DNA of 64,000 nucleotides, taken from NCBI RefSeq assembly GCF_024345835.1, contig NZ_JAGQBW010000004.1, positions 107,024 to 171,023 on the forward strand, given 5' to 3'. Below, piece by piece: positions 40,199 through 51,643 of this stretch. Made by a program: the position numbers and the translations under genes. The DNA comes from Synechococcus sp. HJ21-Hayes. GTDB lineage: Bacteria > Cyanobacteriota > Cyanobacteriia > PCC-6307 > Cyanobiaceae. Each line of letters opens with the position of its first letter. The first letter of the stretch is position 1. The notes under the pieces are model-generated. The model was not told the origin of the DNA. It made no database searches and was given only the letters and a program-made list of their open reading frames with translations.

Positions 40199-42997
40199 GT
40201 GGCCGCGCCCCACGAGCAGCAGCCAGAGCTGGCCCTGCAGGGCAGCCTGTTCGGCCTGGAGCCGGAGCCGCAACCCGAACCACCACCGCAGGAGCTGGAG
40301 GCGGCAGACCTCGCGGCCGATGCCGCCGCCCGCCCCCGGCAACGCCAACCCCGCGCTGAAATCGCGACGGAGCCCGCCGCTTCAGACAACAACGAGGGTG
40401 CAACGGCAGCGGACAACGACCTCCCCCCCTGGCATCACCACGCCCTGGTGGAGCCGGAGCAGCTCACGCCGATGCTGCGCCACTACGTGGAGCTGAAGCG
40501 GGCCCACCCCGAGCGGGTACTGCTCTACCGGCTGGGCGATTTCTTCGAGTGCTTCTTCGAAGACGCCATCCAGCTCTCGCGCCTGCTGGAGCTCACCCTC
40601 ACCGGCAAGGAAGCCGGCAAAGCCCTGGGCCGGGTGCCCATGGCGGGCATCCCCCACCACGCCGCCGAGCGCTACTGCGGCGAGCTTGTGCGGCGCGGCA
40701 TCAGCGTGGCCCTGTGCGACCAGCTGGAGGAGGCGTCCACCCGGGGCCCCGCCAGCAAGGGCGCCCTGCTCAAGCGGGACATCACCCGCGTGCTCACCCC
40801 CGGGACGGTGCTGGAGGAGGGCATGCTCGCCGCCCGCCGCAACAACTGGCTCTGCGCCGTGGTGCTGGAGGGCGAGGGCTCCAGCGCTGGCTGCTGGGGC
40901 CTGGCAGTGGCCGATGTGAGCACGGGCGAATTCCGCGTCACGGAACGGGAGGGCAGCGATCAGCTCCACCAGGAACTGCTGCAGGTGGAGGCGGCCGAGG
41001 TGCTGTGGCCCATGCCCGAGAGCAGCGCCGCCAGCCCTGCCTGGTGTCCGGAAGGGCTGCGGCTCACGCCCCTGCCGCGCACCCCCTTTGCCACGCCTGA
41101 GGCCCGCGCCACCCTGTTAAAGCGCTTCCGCCTGGCCAGCCTCGATGGTCTGGGCCTGGCCGAGGCCCCCCTGGCCCTACGGGCGGCCGGGGGCCTGCTG
41201 CGCTACCTCGACGACACGCAACCCGGCAGCGCCATCCCCCTGGAGCTGCCCACCACCTGGCACGCCGGCGACCATTTGGTGCTCGATGCCGCCACCCGCC
41301 GCAACCTGGAGCTCACCAAAACCCAACTGGGCGGCACCCTGCACGGCTCTCTGCTCGGGACGCTCGACCGCACCATGACCGCCATGGGCGGCCGCTGCCT
41401 GCGCCGCTGGATCGAAGCCCCCCTGGTGGACATCGCCGCCATCACAGCCCGACAGGACGGTGTGGGTGAACTGGTGGGCCAACGCTCCTTGCGGCTAGCC
41501 CTGCGCCGCTTGCTGCGGCCGATGGGCGATCTCGAGCGCCTGGCGGGGCGAGCGGGGGCCGGCACCGCCTCTGCCCGGGACCTGGTGGCCCTGGCCGATG
41601 GTCTCGAGCGGCTGCCGCAACTGGCGGCGCTGTTGGCGAAGGCCGAGAGTGCGCCCCTGGCCTGCCTAGCCCGCCCCTGGCCGGAGCTGGCCGAGCTGGC
41701 TGCCCTGCTGCGCCACACCCTGCTGGAAACGCCACCCCTCAGCCTCAGCGAGGGGGGCCTAATTCACGACGGCGTGGATGCCCAGCTCGATGGCCTGCGC
41801 AACCAGCTCGACGACCAGGACACCTGGCTGGCCCAACAGGAGGCGGCCGAGCGCCGCGCCAGCGGCATCAGCACCCTCAAACTCCAGTACCACCGCACCT
41901 TCGGCTACTTCCTGGCGGTGAGCAAGGCCAAGGCCGCCGCGGTGCCGGAGCACTGGATCCGCCGCCAAACCCTCGCCAACGAGGAGCGCTTCATAACCCC
42001 CGAGCTCAAGGGCCGCGAAGGGCGCATCCTGCAGCTCAAGGCCCGCGCCGCCCAGCGCGAATACGAACTCTTCTGCACGCTGCGCAGCCAGATCGGCAAA
42101 CAAGCCGGCCCGATCCGTGCCGCCGCCCGGCTGGTGGCAGAACTCGATGCCCTCGCCTCGCTGGCAGATGTGGCGGCCACCAGCGGCTACTGCCGCCCGG
42201 AGATGAGTGCCGGGCGCGAACTCGTGATTGAGGCCGGCAGGCACCCGGTGGTGGAACAGTTGCTGGTGGAACAGCCCTTCACCCCCAACTCAATCGCCCT
42301 CGGAGGGGTCGGGGCCACCGCTGAGCATCATCCCGACCTGATTGTGCTCACGGGCCCCAACGCCAGCGGTAAGAGCTGCTATCTGCGCCAAACGGGCCTG
42401 CTGCAGCTGATGGCCCAGATCGGCAGCTGGATTCCCGCCAGGTCTGCGCGCCTCGGCATCGCCGATCGCATCTTCACCCGGGTGGGGGCAGGCGATGACC
42501 TGGCCGCCGGCCAATCCACCTTCATGGTGGAGATGGCGGAAACCGCCAACATCCTGCACCACGCCACCGAGCACTCCCTGGTGCTGCTCGATGAGATCGG
42601 CCGGGGCACCGCCACCTTCGATGGCCTCTCGATCGCCTGGGCCGTGGCCGAACACCTGGCCGGAGGCGATGGCCTGGGCATCCGGGCCCGCTCGGTGTTC
42701 GCCACCCACTACCACGAGCTCAACGAGCTGGCGGAGCTGCTGCCCAACGTGGCCAACCGCCAGGTGCTGGTGGAGGAAACCGGCAACGATCTGGTGTTCC
42801 TGCACAAGGTGGTGGATGGCGGCGCCAGCCGCAGCTACGGCATCGAGGCCGCCCGGCTAGCGGGGGTGCCCCCGGCGGTGGTGCTGCGGGCCCGCCAGGT
42901 GCTTAGCCGCATCGAGGCCAACAGCCACGTGGTGGTGGGACTGGACAACTCCCTGAAACCAACGCAACCAGCACCGATCAAGTCGGCGGCTGCCTGA
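40199..42997 (+). CDS. mutS: DNA mismatch repair protein MutS
   Basis: MutS recognises base mismatches. The 932-residue protein has the mismatch-contact FFECFFEDA (Phe-x-Glu), [14 protein letters not shown], the clamp region and the ATPase domain with [34 protein letters not shown] and [11 protein letters not shown]. An 85-residue Pro/Glu/Gln-rich N-terminal extension precedes the domain. The GTG at 40199 is the only reasonable start. No mutL or mutH is nearby. It overlaps the cobH 3' end by 20 bases. Confidence 0.96.
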   Translation: MAAPHEQQPELALQGSLFGLEPEPQPEPPPQELEAADLAADAAARPRQRQPRAEIATEPAASDNNEGATAADNDLPPWHHHALVEPEQLTPMLRHYVELKRAHPERVLLYRLGDFFECFFEDAIQLSRLLELTLTGKEAGKALGRVPMAGIPHHAAERYCGELVRRGISVALCDQLEEASTRGPASKGALLKRDITRVLTPGTVLEEGMLAARRNNWLCAVVLEGEGSSAGCWGLAVADVSTGEFRVTEREGSDQLHQELLQVEAAEVLWPMPESSAASPAWCPEGLRLTPLPRTPFATPEARATLLKRFRLASLDGLGLAEAPLALRAAGGLLRYLDDTQPGSAIPLELPTTWHAGDHLVLDAATRRNLELTKTQLGGTLHGSLLGTLDRTMTAMGGRCLRRWIEAPLVDIAAITARQDGVGELVGQRSLRLALRRLLRPMGDLERLAGRAGAGTASARDLVALADGLERLPQLAALLAKAESAPLACLARPWPELAELAALLRHTLLETPPLSLSEGGLIHDGVDAQLDGLRNQLDDQDTWLAQQEAAERRASGISTLKLQYHRTFGYFLAVSKAKAAAVPEHWIRRQTLANEERFITPELKGREGRILQLKARAAQREYELFCTLRSQIGKQAGPIRAAARLVAELDALASLADVAATSGYCRPEMSAGRELVIEAGRHPVVEQLLVEQPFTPNSIALGGVGATAEHHPDLIVLTGPNASGKSCYLRQTGLLQLMAQIGSWIPARSARLGIADRIFTRVGAGDDLAAGQSTFMVEMAETANILHHATEHSLVLLDEIGRGTATFDGLSIAWAVAEHLAGGDGLGIRARSVFATHYHELNELAELLPNVANRQVLVEETGNDLVFLHKVVDGGASRSYGIEAARLAGVPPAVVLRARQVLSRIEANSHVVVGLDNSLKPTQPAPIKSAAA

Positions 42998-43673
42998 GCC
43001 AGGCCCAGCGCAGCAGGGCATTGGCCGCGGCCCCCACCAGGCCGGCCCCCCCGCGGCTTCCCTCCAGACGGATCTGGGGCAGGCTGCTCTCGGCCAGATG
43101 GCGTTTGCTCTCCGCCACCCCCACAAAACCCACGGGCATGCCGATCACCAGGGCCGGCGCCGCTGTGGCGCCTGTGTGCACCAACTCCAGCAGCACCTCC
43201 AAGGCCGTGGGGGCACTGCCGATCAGCACCAACGCGCCAGGATGCTCAACCAGGGCCTGGGCCATGCCCGCCGCCGTGCGGGTGCTGTCCTGGGGTGCCC
43301 GCTCGGGGGCCCAGTCGAGCACGGAGCGCACGGCATTGCCAAAGCAGCGCCGCGCCATGGGCTGCACGGCCGCGGCGGCCATGGCCGTGTCCGTGAGGAT
43401 CACCGCCCCGGAGGCCAGGGCTTGGGCCCCCTGCTCACAGGCCCCCGGCGAAAAGCGCACCGCCGGCACCAGGCTGAGATCGCCGCTGCTGTGCACCAGC
43501 CGCAGCACCACGTCCTGCTGGATCGGGCTCAGCCCCTGCAGCGCCGCCTCCGGCTCAAGGGCGGCCCGAATCAACCGGATGCTCTCGCTGAAGATCGGGT
43601 GATCGAGGCTGTTGGGGCAATCAGCGGCGGCGAGCGGATTGGTGGCGGGTTCAGACAAAACGGGAGCCGTCAC
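42978..43673 (-). CDS. cobH: Precorrin-8X methylmutase
   Basis: CobH/CbiC moves a methyl group to form hydrogenobyrinic or cobyrinic acid in B12 (or pseudo-B12) synthesis. The 231-residue protein has the catalytic His in [32 protein letters not shown]-like [15 protein letters not shown], and [20 protein letters not shown] 43673 gives a family length. A longer in-frame start exists upstream. It is convergent with mutS. Confidence 0.92.
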   Translation of the reverse strand: MTAPVLSEPATNPLAAADCPNSLDHPIFSESIRLIRAALEPEAALQGLSPIQQDVVLRLVHSSGDLSLVPAVRFSPGACEQGAQALASGAVILTDTAMAAAAVQPMARRCFGNAVRSVLDWAPERAPQDSTRTAAGMAQALVEHPGALVLIGSAPTALEVLLELVHTGATAAPALVIGMPVGFVGVAESKRHLAESSLPQIRLEGSRGGAGLVGAAANALLRWAWLRQPPT

Positions 43674-43731
43674 GAGGGATGGAGCGGGCGGGGGGTGTGG
43701 CCTCACCAGCACCTCCACACACCTTGCACCC

Positions 43732-43953
43732 ATGGAACCGATTGGGGTGGAGGCGGCCCGGCGCCGCCTGCCGGAACTGCTCGAGCGGGTGGCCGCCCTG
43801 GTGGCCTTCCTCTGCAATGCCAAGGGCACTGGCAAATACCTGGGACCCCTGCTGCAGGGCATCGCCCAGGGCCAGGCGGCCGTGATGGTGACCGACAACC
43901 CCCACCTGGCGCAGACTGACCATCTCCCCGTGCCGAGCGCCCTGCGCCCGTGA
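43732..43953 (+). CDS. Small protein, function unknown
   Basis: This possible 73-residue protein (MEPIGVEAARRRLPELLERV..., then LCNAKGTGKYLGPLLQGI) lies between the divergent cobH and holA. It is helical with no recognised motif. Position and a plausible amino-acid mix support it, but a chance frame in GC-rich DNA is possible. Confidence 0.4.
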   Translation: MEPIGVEAARRRLPELLERVAALVAFLCNAKGTGKYLGPLLQGIAQGQAAVMVTDNPHLAQTDHLPVPSALRP

Positions 43954-43981
43954 TCCCAGCCCGCCGGCAGCCCCTGCCCTG

Positions 43982-44965
43982 ATGCCGATTCACCTCTACT
44001 GGGGCGACGACGAGGCAGCCCGCCAGCGCGCCGTGGACACGCTGATCGACCAGGCGTGCGATCCCGCCTGGCAGAGCATCAACCTCACCCGCCTCGACGG
44101 CAACGAGGCCAGCCAGGCGGCCCAGGCCCTGGCTGAGGCGCGCACACCGCCCTTCGGGTCGGGGGATCGGGTGGTGCTGCTACAGCGCAGTCCGTTCTGT
44201 AACCAGTGCCCGGCCGAGCTGGCCGACGCCTTCGAGGCCTGCCTGGAGCTGATCCCGGATCAATGCCACCTGCTGCTGGTGAATGCGGGCAAGCCCGATG
44301 GACGCCTGCGCACCACCAAGGCCCTGCAGAAGCTGGTGAAGGCCGGCCAGGCCACGGAGCGCAGCTTTGCCCTGCCGGCGGTGTGGGATGGCGCCGGCCA
44401 GGTGGAGCTGGTGGCCCGCACGGCCCGGGAGCTGGGCCTGCGGCTGGAGCCAGCTGCCGCCGAGGCCCTGGCGGAGGCCATCGGCAGCGACAGTGCCCGC
44501 CTGGCTAGCGAACTGGAGAAACTGGCCCTGTTCGTGGGGGAAGGTGCAGCGATCACCCCCGCGGCGGTGGCGGCCCTGATCGGCAGCCAGGCCACCACCA
44601 GCCTGCAGGTGGGGGATGCCCTGCTGGCGGGCCAACCGGCGGAGGCCATTGCCCTGGTGGATGCCCTGATCCTGGCCAACGAGCCGGCCCTGCGGATCGT
44701 GGCGGCGTTGTCGAGTCAGATCCGCGGCTGGCTGTGGGTGAGCCTGCTGGATCAACAGGGCGAGCAGGACGTGACCGCCATCGCCAAGGCCGCCGGCATC
44801 GGCAACCCCAAGCGCATCTACGTGATGCGCAAGCAGATCCGGGGCCGGCGGCCCGGCACCTTCCTGACGCTGCTGGCCCGGCTGTTGGAGGTGGAGGCCG
44901 CCCTCAAGCGGGGCACCGATCCCGGCGATGCCTTCCGCGATGGCTTCCTGTTGCCCAGCAGCTGA
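43982..44965 (+). CDS. holA: DNA polymerase III delta subunit
   Basis: Delta is the clamp-loader wrench that opens the beta sliding clamp. The 327-residue protein has an N-terminal MPIHLYWGDDEAARQRAV, a degenerate AAA+ core and the C-terminal collar domain with LVDALILANEPALRIVAALSSQIRGWLWV, the recognisable HolA segment. It precedes lysC by 63 bases on the same strand. Confidence 0.9.
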   Translation: MPIHLYWGDDEAARQRAVDTLIDQACDPAWQSINLTRLDGNEASQAAQALAEARTPPFGSGDRVVLLQRSPFCNQCPAELADAFEACLELIPDQCHLLLVNAGKPDGRLRTTKALQKLVKAGQATERSFALPAVWDGAGQVELVARTARELGLRLEPAAAEALAEAIGSDSARLASELEKLALFVGEGAAITPAAVAALIGSQATTSLQVGDALLAGQPAEAIALVDALILANEPALRIVAALSSQIRGWLWVSLLDQQGEQDVTAIAKAAGIGNPKRIYVMRKQIRGRRPGTFLTLLARLLEVEAALKRGTDPGDAFRDGFLLPSS

Positions 44966-45028
44966 CCGGCGGCATAGGAAAATCGGCGATCAACGCCGTC
45001 TACGCGCCACCCCGGGCGCCCCTCCGCC

Positions 45029-46852
45029 ATGGCCCTGCTGGTACAGAAGTTCGGGGGCACCTCCGTGGCGGATGTGGAGCGCATCAAGGCGGTGGCCCAG
45101 CGCATCGCCCAGTGCCGCAACGCCGGCAACGACCTGGTGATCGTGGTGTCGGCCATGGGCCACACCACCGATGAACTCACCGGTTTGGCCCGCGCCATCA
45201 GCGGCGATCCCCCCCAGCGGGAGATGGACATGCTGCTCAGCACCGGCGAGCAGGTGTCGATCGCGCTGCTGGCCATGGCCCTGCACGCCCAAGGCGTTCC
45301 GGCCGTGTCGATGACCGGTCCCCAGGTGGGCATCGTGACCGAATCGGCCCATGGCCGAGCCCGCATCCTCGAGGTGCGCACCGATCGCCTGCGGCGTCTG
45401 CTGGACGACGGCCACGTGGTGGTGGTGGCCGGCTTCCAGGGCACCAGCAGCGGCCTCTCCGGCACCCCCGAGATCACCACCCTCGGCCGCGGTGGCTCCG
45501 ACACCTCCGCGGTGGCGCTAGCGGCTGCCCTCGGCGCCGACGCCTGTGAGATCTACACCGATGTGCCGGGGGTGCTCACCACCGACCCACGCAAGGTGGC
45601 CGATGCCCAGCTGATGGCCACGATCACCTGCAACGAGATGCTCGAGCTGGCCAGCCTCGGGGCGGCCGTGCTGCACCCGCGAGCCGTGGAGATCGCCCGC
45701 AACTACGGCGTACCCCTGGTGGTGCGCTCCAGCTGGAGTGAGGCCCCGGGCACCCTGCTGACCAGCGACGGTACGAGCCGGCGCGGCAGCGGCGAAGGGC
45801 TGGAACTGGGCAAGCCCGTGGATGGCGCCGAACTAGAAACCCACCAGGCGGTGCTAGCCCTGGCCCATGTGCCCGATCAGCCCGGGGTGGCGGCCCAGTT
45901 GTTTGAGGCCCTCTCCGCCGCGGGCCTGAACGTGGACCTGATCGTGCAGGCCACCCATGAAGGGGGCTCCAACGACATCGCCTTCACGGTGGCCGAGGCC
46001 CAGCTGGAGAGGGCCCAGCTGGTGTGCCGCGAGCTGTTGGCCAGCATGGGACCGGCCGCCGCTGACGCCACCCTCAGCACCGAAGCTGGGATGGCGAAGC
46101 TGAGCATCTCCGGCGCCGGCATCATGGGCCGCCCCGGGGTGGCCGCGCGCCTGTTCGACACCCTCGCCAAGGGGGGCATCAACCTGCGCCTGATCGCCAC
46201 CAGCGAGGTGAAGGTGAGCTGCCTGGTGGCCGGGCATCAGGGAGCCAAGGCCCTGCAGGCCGCGGCCCACTGCTTCGAACTGCACGATCAGCAGCTGCGC
46301 CACAATCCCGCCCCGGCCGGCGCCGGTGAGCCGGAGGTGCGCGGCGTGGCCCTCGATCGCGATCAGGCCCAGGTGGCCGTGCGCCGCATCCCAGACAAAC
46401 CCGGCACCGCCGCGGCCGTGTGCCGCACCCTGGCCGATGCCGGCATCAGCCTCGATGCCATCGTGCAATCCGAGCGCACCCACGGCCGCGGCGACCAGCT
46501 CAGCCGAGATATGGGCTTCACCCTCAAGCGCGACGACCTGCAACGGGCCCAGGCCGCCCTGCAACCCCTATTGGCCCAATGGCTGGGCGCCAGCTTCGAG
46601 GAGGGCATGGCCATCGCCCGCGTCAGCGCGGTGGGAGCCGGCATGCCCTGCACGGCCGGCACCGCCGCTCGCATGTTCCGCTCCCTGGCGGAGGCCGGCA
46701 TCAACATCGAGATGATCGCCACCAGCGAGATCCGCACCAGCTGCGTGGTGCCGGAGGCCGACGGTATTCGGGCCCTCCAAGCCGTGCATGCCGCGTTTGG
46801 CCTGGGCGGTGCGGTAGTGCATCAAGCCCAAGGCACAGAAGCGCCGGTGTGA
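45029..46852 (+). CDS. lysC: Aspartate kinase with four ACT domains
   Basis: LysC phosphorylates aspartate, the first step toward Lys, Thr and Met. The 607-residue protein has the kinase domain (LVQKFGGTSVADVERIK, TLGRGGSDTSAVALAAALGA) to about residue 260, followed by four ACT units: HVPDQPGVAAQLF, GAGIMGRPGVAARLF, RIPDKPGTAAAVC and GAGMPCTAGTAARMF. This tandem pair arrangement is known in cyanobacterial aspartate kinases and binds Lys/Thr as feedback inhibitors. thrC lies about 6 kb away. It ends 7 bases from the convergent purF. Confidence 0.96.
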   Translation: MALLVQKFGGTSVADVERIKAVAQRIAQCRNAGNDLVIVVSAMGHTTDELTGLARAISGDPPQREMDMLLSTGEQVSIALLAMALHAQGVPAVSMTGPQVGIVTESAHGRARILEVRTDRLRRLLDDGHVVVVAGFQGTSSGLSGTPEITTLGRGGSDTSAVALAAALGADACEIYTDVPGVLTTDPRKVADAQLMATITCNEMLELASLGAAVLHPRAVEIARNYGVPLVVRSSWSEAPGTLLTSDGTSRRGSGEGLELGKPVDGAELETHQAVLALAHVPDQPGVAAQLFEALSAAGLNVDLIVQATHEGGSNDIAFTVAEAQLERAQLVCRELLASMGPAAADATLSTEAGMAKLSISGAGIMGRPGVAARLFDTLAKGGINLRLIATSEVKVSCLVAGHQGAKALQAAAHCFELHDQQLRHNPAPAGAGEPEVRGVALDRDQAQVAVRRIPDKPGTAAAVCRTLADAGISLDAIVQSERTHGRGDQLSRDMGFTLKRDDLQRAQAALQPLLAQWLGASFEEGMAIARVSAVGAGMPCTAGTAARMFRSLAEAGINIEMIATSEIRTSCVVPEADGIRALQAVHAAFGLGGAVVHQAQGTEAPV

Positions 46853-46859
46853 GCCGGTT

Positions 46860-48404
46860 CTAGAGCTTGGCGGCGATCCCCTTGGGCTCCAACATCAGCT
46901 TGCTGCCGCTGACGCTCTCATCCATCTCGATTGGGTAGGCGCCATCGAAGCAGGCGGTGCAGAAGTTGGCGGAATTGGCCTGAGCGGCATCTACCATGCC
47001 CTGCTTGCTGAGATAGGCCAGGGAATCCACGCCCAGGTGCGCGGCGATCTCCTCGAGGGTGAGGCGGGCGGCGATCAACTGGTCCTGGGTGTCGGTGTCG
47101 ATGCCGTAGAAGCAGGGGTGGGTGACAGGCGGCGAGCTGATGCGCATGTGCACCTCGGTGGCACCGGCATCGCGCAGGGCGGCCACCAGCTTGCGGCTGG
47201 TGGTGCCGCGCACGATCGAGTCGTCGATCACCACCACCCGCTTGCCCGCAAGCACATCCGGCAGCGGGTTGAGCTTCACGCGGATGCCCGCCTCGCGCAT
47301 GGCCTGGGTGGGCTGGATGAAGGTGCGGCCCACATAGCGGTTCTTGATCAGGCCATCGCCAAAGGGGATGCCACTGAGCTGGGAGTAGCCGATGGCGGCC
47401 GGGATGCCGGAATCGGGCACGCCGATCACGATGTCGGCGTCCACAGGGGTTTCGCGGGCCAGGGCCTCGCCGATGCGCACCCGATAGCTGTAGAGCGATT
47501 CGCCGAAGAAGCGGCTGTCGGGCCTGGCGAAATAGATCATCTCGAACACGCACAGCTTGGCCGGCTCTTCGCACCAGCGGCTGCGGCTGGGGGTGGGGTC
47601 CCCCAGGCGGAAGTGGATGATCTCGCCGGGCTCCACGTCGCCGTCGTAGCTGGCGCCGATGATGTCCAACCCGCAGGATTCACTGCTGGCCACCCACTGG
47701 GCCTCGCTCTGCTCGCCCATGTGGCCGAACACCAGCGGGCGGATGCCATGGCCATCCCGCAGGGCAAACAGGCCCTCGGGGGTGCCGATCACCAGACTGA
47801 AGGCGCCGCGGCAACGGCTAGCCGCCTCGCGAATCGCCGCATCCCAGGCCAGGCCGCTGTTCACGGCATGCTGGAGCGCAAAGGCGATCAGCTCGGAATC
47901 AGTGGTGGAGGTGAACTGAACTTCCGGCGTGTCGGCGGCAATGGCCTGGCGCAACTCACCGGCGTTCACCAGATTGCCGTTGTGGGCCAGGGCAAAGGGC
48001 CCCTGCTGGGTGTTGAGCACCACCGGCTGGGCATTGCAGGCCTTGCTGCTGCCGGTGGTGGAGTAGCGGTTGTGGCCGATGGCCAGGTGGCCGGTGAGGC
48101 GCTCGAGCACGTCCTGGTCAAACACCTGGCTCACCAGGCCCATGTCCTTGTGAAGGCGCACCTTGTGGGCCGCATCGAACACGGCAATCCCGGCCGACTC
48201 CTGGCCGCGGTGCTGAAGGGCGTAGAGGCCGAAGTAGGTGAGGTTGGCCACCGGTTGACCCTGGGCCAACACCGCAAACACACCGCAGGCCTCCTCCGGC
48301 TTGTCGGGGCGCTCCGGCATGGTGTCGCTGGCGATCAGGCGGGAGTCGGGCTGCACGTCGGTCACGGCCGATCCCACCTTCAGGTTGCTTTCAGCATTGT
48401 GCAT
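46860..48404 (-). CDS. purF: Amidophosphoribosyltransferase
   Basis: PurF makes phosphoribosylamine from PRPP and glutamine, the committed purine step. The 514-residue protein has the N-terminal nucleophile Cys after a short propeptide (EEACGVFAVL), ALQHRGQESAGI, GHNRYSTTGSS, the PRPP site VVVIDDSIVRGTTSRKLV, and C-terminal Cys residues (FCTACFDGAYP) suggesting an Fe-S cluster. I chose ATG 48404. A start at MPERPDK is possible. It lies 13 bases after purL. Confidence 0.96.
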   Translation of the reverse strand: MHNAESNLKVGSAVTDVQPDSRLIASDTMPERPDKPEEACGVFAVLAQGQPVANLTYFGLYALQHRGQESAGIAVFDAAHKVRLHKDMGLVSQVFDQDVLERLTGHLAIGHNRYSTTGSSKACNAQPVVLNTQQGPFALAHNGNLVNAGELRQAIAADTPEVQFTSTTDSELIAFALQHAVNSGLAWDAAIREAASRCRGAFSLVIGTPEGLFALRDGHGIRPLVFGHMGEQSEAQWVASSESCGLDIIGASYDGDVEPGEIIHFRLGDPTPSRSRWCEEPAKLCVFEMIYFARPDSRFFGESLYSYRVRIGEALARETPVDADIVIGVPDSGIPAAIGYSQLSGIPFGDGLIKNRYVGRTFIQPTQAMREAGIRVKLNPLPDVLAGKRVVVIDDSIVRGTTSRKLVAALRDAGATEVHMRISSPPVTHPCFYGIDTDTQDQLIAARLTLEEIAAHLGVDSLAYLSKQGMVDAAQANSANFCTACFDGAYPIEMDESVSGSKLMLEPKGIAAKL

Positions 48405-48417
48405 CGGCGCCGGCCCC

Positions 48418-50808
48418 TCAGGCGCTGGGGGGCAGATCCACGCCCATGCGCCGCGGAATGGCCTGCTCAAAGCACTCGCGCAGTTGGGCGATCGGCAACT
48501 GCAGCACGGTGCTGCCGGCCTGGCTGATCGAGAGCTCATCATCGGCCTCCACCACGCCCAGGCACTGGGCCGGCACCGCAGCGGCCTCCAGGGCCTGCTG
48601 CCAGGCCGCCGTGTGGGCCGGCGCCACGGTCACCAGGATGCGGGCGCCGCCCTCGGCGAACAGCAGCCGATCCAGCCGAGCACTGCTGGCCGGGATCTCC
48701 AGGTGGGCGCCGAGGGGCGTACCGGCGGCCGCTGCGGCCATGCAGCACTCCGCTGCAGCCACGGCCAGGCCGCCATCGCTGAGGTCATGGGCGGAGCGCA
48801 CCAGGCCGGCGGCGATCGCCTGGCGCAGGAAGCCCTGCACCGAGCGCTCCAGCGCCAGATCGATCACGGGCGGGCGCCCCGTAACGGCTCCATGCAGCCG
48901 CTCCAGATAGCTGCTGCCGGCCAGGCCCAGGCGCGAATCGGTTGGAGCCTCGCCTGTTTCCAGCGGCACCCCCAACAGCCAGATCCCATCGCCCGCCTCG
49001 CGCCAGGCCTGGCCGCGCACGTGCTCCAGGTTGTGCACCAGGCCCACCATGCCCACCACGGGGGTGGGGTGGATCGGCTGCATGCGGCCATCGGGCAGGC
49101 GGGTCTCGTTGTAGAGGGACACGTTGCCGCCGGTGACCGGCGTATCCAGGGCGCTGCAGGCGGCCGAGAGGCCGCGGCAGGCCATCGCCAGCTGCCAGTA
49201 GCCCGTGGGGGTTTCGGGAGACGGGAAATTGAGGTTGTCCGTCACGGCCAGGGGCTCCGACCCCACACAGCTGAGGTTGCGGGCCGCTTCGGCCACGGCC
49301 GCCATGCCGCCGCGCTCGGGGTCGAGGGCCACCCAGCGGTTGGGGCAGTCCACCACCGCCGCCACGCCGCGGGTGGCGACCGCCATGGAGCCCTCACCCT
49401 GCTGGGGCCTCAGCCGCACCACGGCCGCATCGGCGCCGCCGGGGAGCACCACGGTGTTGGCCTGCACCTGGTGGTCGTACTGGCGGTACACCCAGCGCTT
49501 GGAGGCGATGGTGGGATCGTCGAGCAGCTCGAGCAGGGCCTGGTTCCAGCTGATGGAGCTGCCGCCCGCCGGGGTGATGCCCGCCGCGCTCGCCACGGGA
49601 AGCTGGGCCTCGCTCCAGCGCCAGTGGGCCTGGATCTCGGCCGGGGGTTCGCTGATCAGCGTGTGGTGGTTGATGGGGGTGTCGTCCGCCAAGGCGCTGG
49701 CAGGCACCTCGGCCGCCACCTGGCCGTGCTGCAGTACGCGCACGATGTTGTCTTCCAGCACGCGGCCCACCACGGCCGCCTGCAGACCCCAGCGGCTGAA
49801 GCGTTCCATCAGCGCCTGCTCCGTGCCGGGCTTCACCACAAACAACATGCGCTCCTGGGATTCGCTGAGCAGGAACTCGTAGGGGGTCATGCCGGCCTCG
49901 CGGGCGGGTACACGATCGAGATCCAGCTCGATGCCCAGGCCGCCCTTAGCGGCCATCTCCGAGCAGCTGCAGGTGAGGCCGGCGGCGCCCATATCCTGCG
50001 CGGCCACCACATCACCGCTCTGGAAAGCCTCCAGGCAGGCCTCGATCAGGCCCTTCTCCAGGAAGGGGTCGCCCACCTGCACGGCAGGACGATCATCGAG
50101 GGAGGCCTCGGTGAGCTCGGCGCTGGCAAAGCTGGCGCCGCCCATGCCATCACGGCCGGTGGTGCTGCCCACATACACCACTGGATAGCCCACCCCCTCG
50201 GCACCGGAGCACACGATTTCCTCGGTCTCCATCAGCCCCAGGGCCATGGCGTTCACCAGCGGGTTGCCGGAGTAGCTGGGGTCGAAAGCCACCTCCCCAC
50301 CCACGGTGGGCACGCCCACGCAATTGCCGTAGTGGGCGATGCCGGCCACCACGCCCTCCATCAGGCCCACGTTGCGCTCGTCTTCCAGGGGGCCAAAACG
50401 CAGGGCGTTGAGCAAGGCGATGGGCCGGGCGCCCATGGTGAAGATGTCGCGCAGGATGCCACCCACACCCGTGGCCGCGCCCTGGAACGGCTCCACTGCC
50501 GAGGGGTGGTTGTGGCTCTCAATCTTGAAGGCCAGGCGCTGGCCCTCACCGAGATCCACCACGCCGGCGTTCTCGCCGGGGCCCACCAGGATGCGCGGCC
50601 CAGTGGTGGGAAAGCCCTGCAGCAGCGGTCGCGAGTTGCGGTAGCAGCAGTGCTCCGACCACATCACCCCGAACATGCCCAGCTCCGCCCGGTTGGGAGC
50701 GCGACCGAGGCGGCGGCAGATCTCGTCGTAGTCGGCCTGGCTGAGGTTTTCCTTCTTGAGGGCTTCGGGAACCGAATAGGCCGGTGCGTCGAAAGAGGCG
50801 GCAACCAC
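48418..50808 (-). CDS. purL: Phosphoribosylformylglycinamidine synthase II
   Basis: Small PurL converts FGAR to FGAM with ATP and ammonia from PurQ. The 796-residue protein has [55 protein letters not shown] (ATP/Mg site), [10 protein letters not shown] and [13 protein letters not shown]. Order dnaN - PRC protein - purL - purF matches the conserved picocyanobacterial origin region. purQ and purS are not in the window. Confidence 0.97.
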   Translation of the reverse strand: MVAASFDAPAYSVPEALKKENLSQADYDEICRRLGRAPNRAELGMFGVMWSEHCCYRNSRPLLQGFPTTGPRILVGPGENAGVVDLGEGQRLAFKIESHNHPSAVEPFQGAATGVGGILRDIFTMGARPIALLNALRFGPLEDERNVGLMEGVVAGIAHYGNCVGVPTVGGEVAFDPSYSGNPLVNAMALGLMETEEIVCSGAEGVGYPVVYVGSTTGRDGMGGASFASAELTEASLDDRPAVQVGDPFLEKGLIEACLEAFQSGDVVAAQDMGAAGLTCSCSEMAAKGGLGIELDLDRVPAREAGMTPYEFLLSESQERMLFVVKPGTEQALMERFSRWGLQAAVVGRVLEDNIVRVLQHGQVAAEVPASALADDTPINHHTLISEPPAEIQAHWRWSEAQLPVASAAGITPAGGSSISWNQALLELLDDPTIASKRWVYRQYDHQVQANTVVLPGGADAAVVRLRPQQGEGSMAVATRGVAAVVDCPNRWVALDPERGGMAAVAEAARNLSCVGSEPLAVTDNLNFPSPETPTGYWQLAMACRGLSAACSALDTPVTGGNVSLYNETRLPDGRMQPIHPTPVVGMVGLVHNLEHVRGQAWREAGDGIWLLGVPLETGEAPTDSRLGLAGSSYLERLHGAVTGRPPVIDLALERSVQGFLRQAIAAGLVRSAHDLSDGGLAVAAAECCMAAAAAGTPLGAHLEIPASSARLDRLLFAEGGARILVTVAPAHTAAWQQALEAAAVPAQCLGVVEADDELSISQAGSTVLQLPIAQLRECFEQAIPRRMGVDLPPSA

Positions 50809-50855
50809 GTGCAGCTGGGCGAGATCCCTCCAGTCTCGCCGAGCGACTCACCGCC

Positions 50856-51629
50856 TCAGAACCAGGGATCTTCCTCTTCCGCCGGCGGTTGAGGCGACGA
50901 CGTGGGCCGGCGGCGGCGGCGGTCTGAATCGCCCGTCTCGGGCCTGATGTCCCAGTCCTCCTCGTGGGGGTCCCAGCGCTCGCGCGGTGGTTCGGGTTCC
51001 TCCAGCCAGCCCTCGAGCCGCTCCTCAAAGCGATCGCCCGCCTGCTGGAACTGATCGCGGAGACGTGAGGTTTCCTCCTGCATCTGGTCGCGCCAGCGGC
51101 GGGAACGACGCAGGAACTCCTGGCGCACACTGGCCTTGGCCAGGGGCAGGTCGTCGAGAGCGTTGAGGCCAGTGAACACCTGGCCGGGTTGTTGATCGAG
51201 GATCCTGTCCGGGCTCAGGCGCCAGCGGCTGCTGCCGGGCAGGCGGGGATCACTGCGGGACACCAGGTAGTGCAGGATCCGGCCACTGCTGAGCTCCACG
51301 GCGGCATCGGCCACGCTGCCGATCACCTCACCATGACGCGCCACCAGGGCCGCATCGATCAAGGTGGGCAGACGCTCCACGGTGGCGAGATCCGTGGCTG
51401 CTCCCTCCCCCTGCACATACAGCTCCAATTCCGCCAGGCCGCGCAGCTGGTTGAGCCGCCAGGCTTCGCGACGATCGCCAAAGGCCGAGGGCTTGCTGAT
51501 CCAGCCCAACAACCGATGCACCGGGGGGTGCATCCAGGCCACAGCACCCGCGCCATGCTCGAGGCCCTGCTCGCAGCGCACCCGGCGGCGCAGGAGATCA
51601 CTCAGCAGCAACTGCTCTGGCAAAGCCAA
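50856..51629 (-). CDS. PRC-barrel domain protein
   Basis: This 257-residue protein appears to have two PRC-barrel-like modules (LLLSDLLRRRVRCEQG..., then LPTLIDAALVARHGEVIGSVADAAVELSSGRILHYLVSRS) and an Arg/Glu-rich C-terminal helix and tail ending EEEDPWF. PRC barrels bind proteins or RNA in photosynthetic and RNA-processing contexts. From memory the orthologue is the conserved hypothetical gene between dnaN and purL in Prochlorococcus. It starts 14 bases after dnaN. Confidence 0.82.
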   Translation of the reverse strand: MALPEQLLLSDLLRRRVRCEQGLEHGAGAVAWMHPPVHRLLGWISKPSAFGDRREAWRLNQLRGLAELELYVQGEGAATDLATVERLPTLIDAALVARHGEVIGSVADAAVELSSGRILHYLVSRSDPRLPGSSRWRLSPDRILDQQPGQVFTGLNALDDLPLAKASVRQEFLRRSRRWRDQMQEETSRLRDQFQQAGDRFEERLEGWLEEPEPPRERWDPHEEDWDIRPETGDSDRRRRRPTSSPQPPAEEEDPWF

Positions 51630-51643
51630 GGATCCCGTGCGCC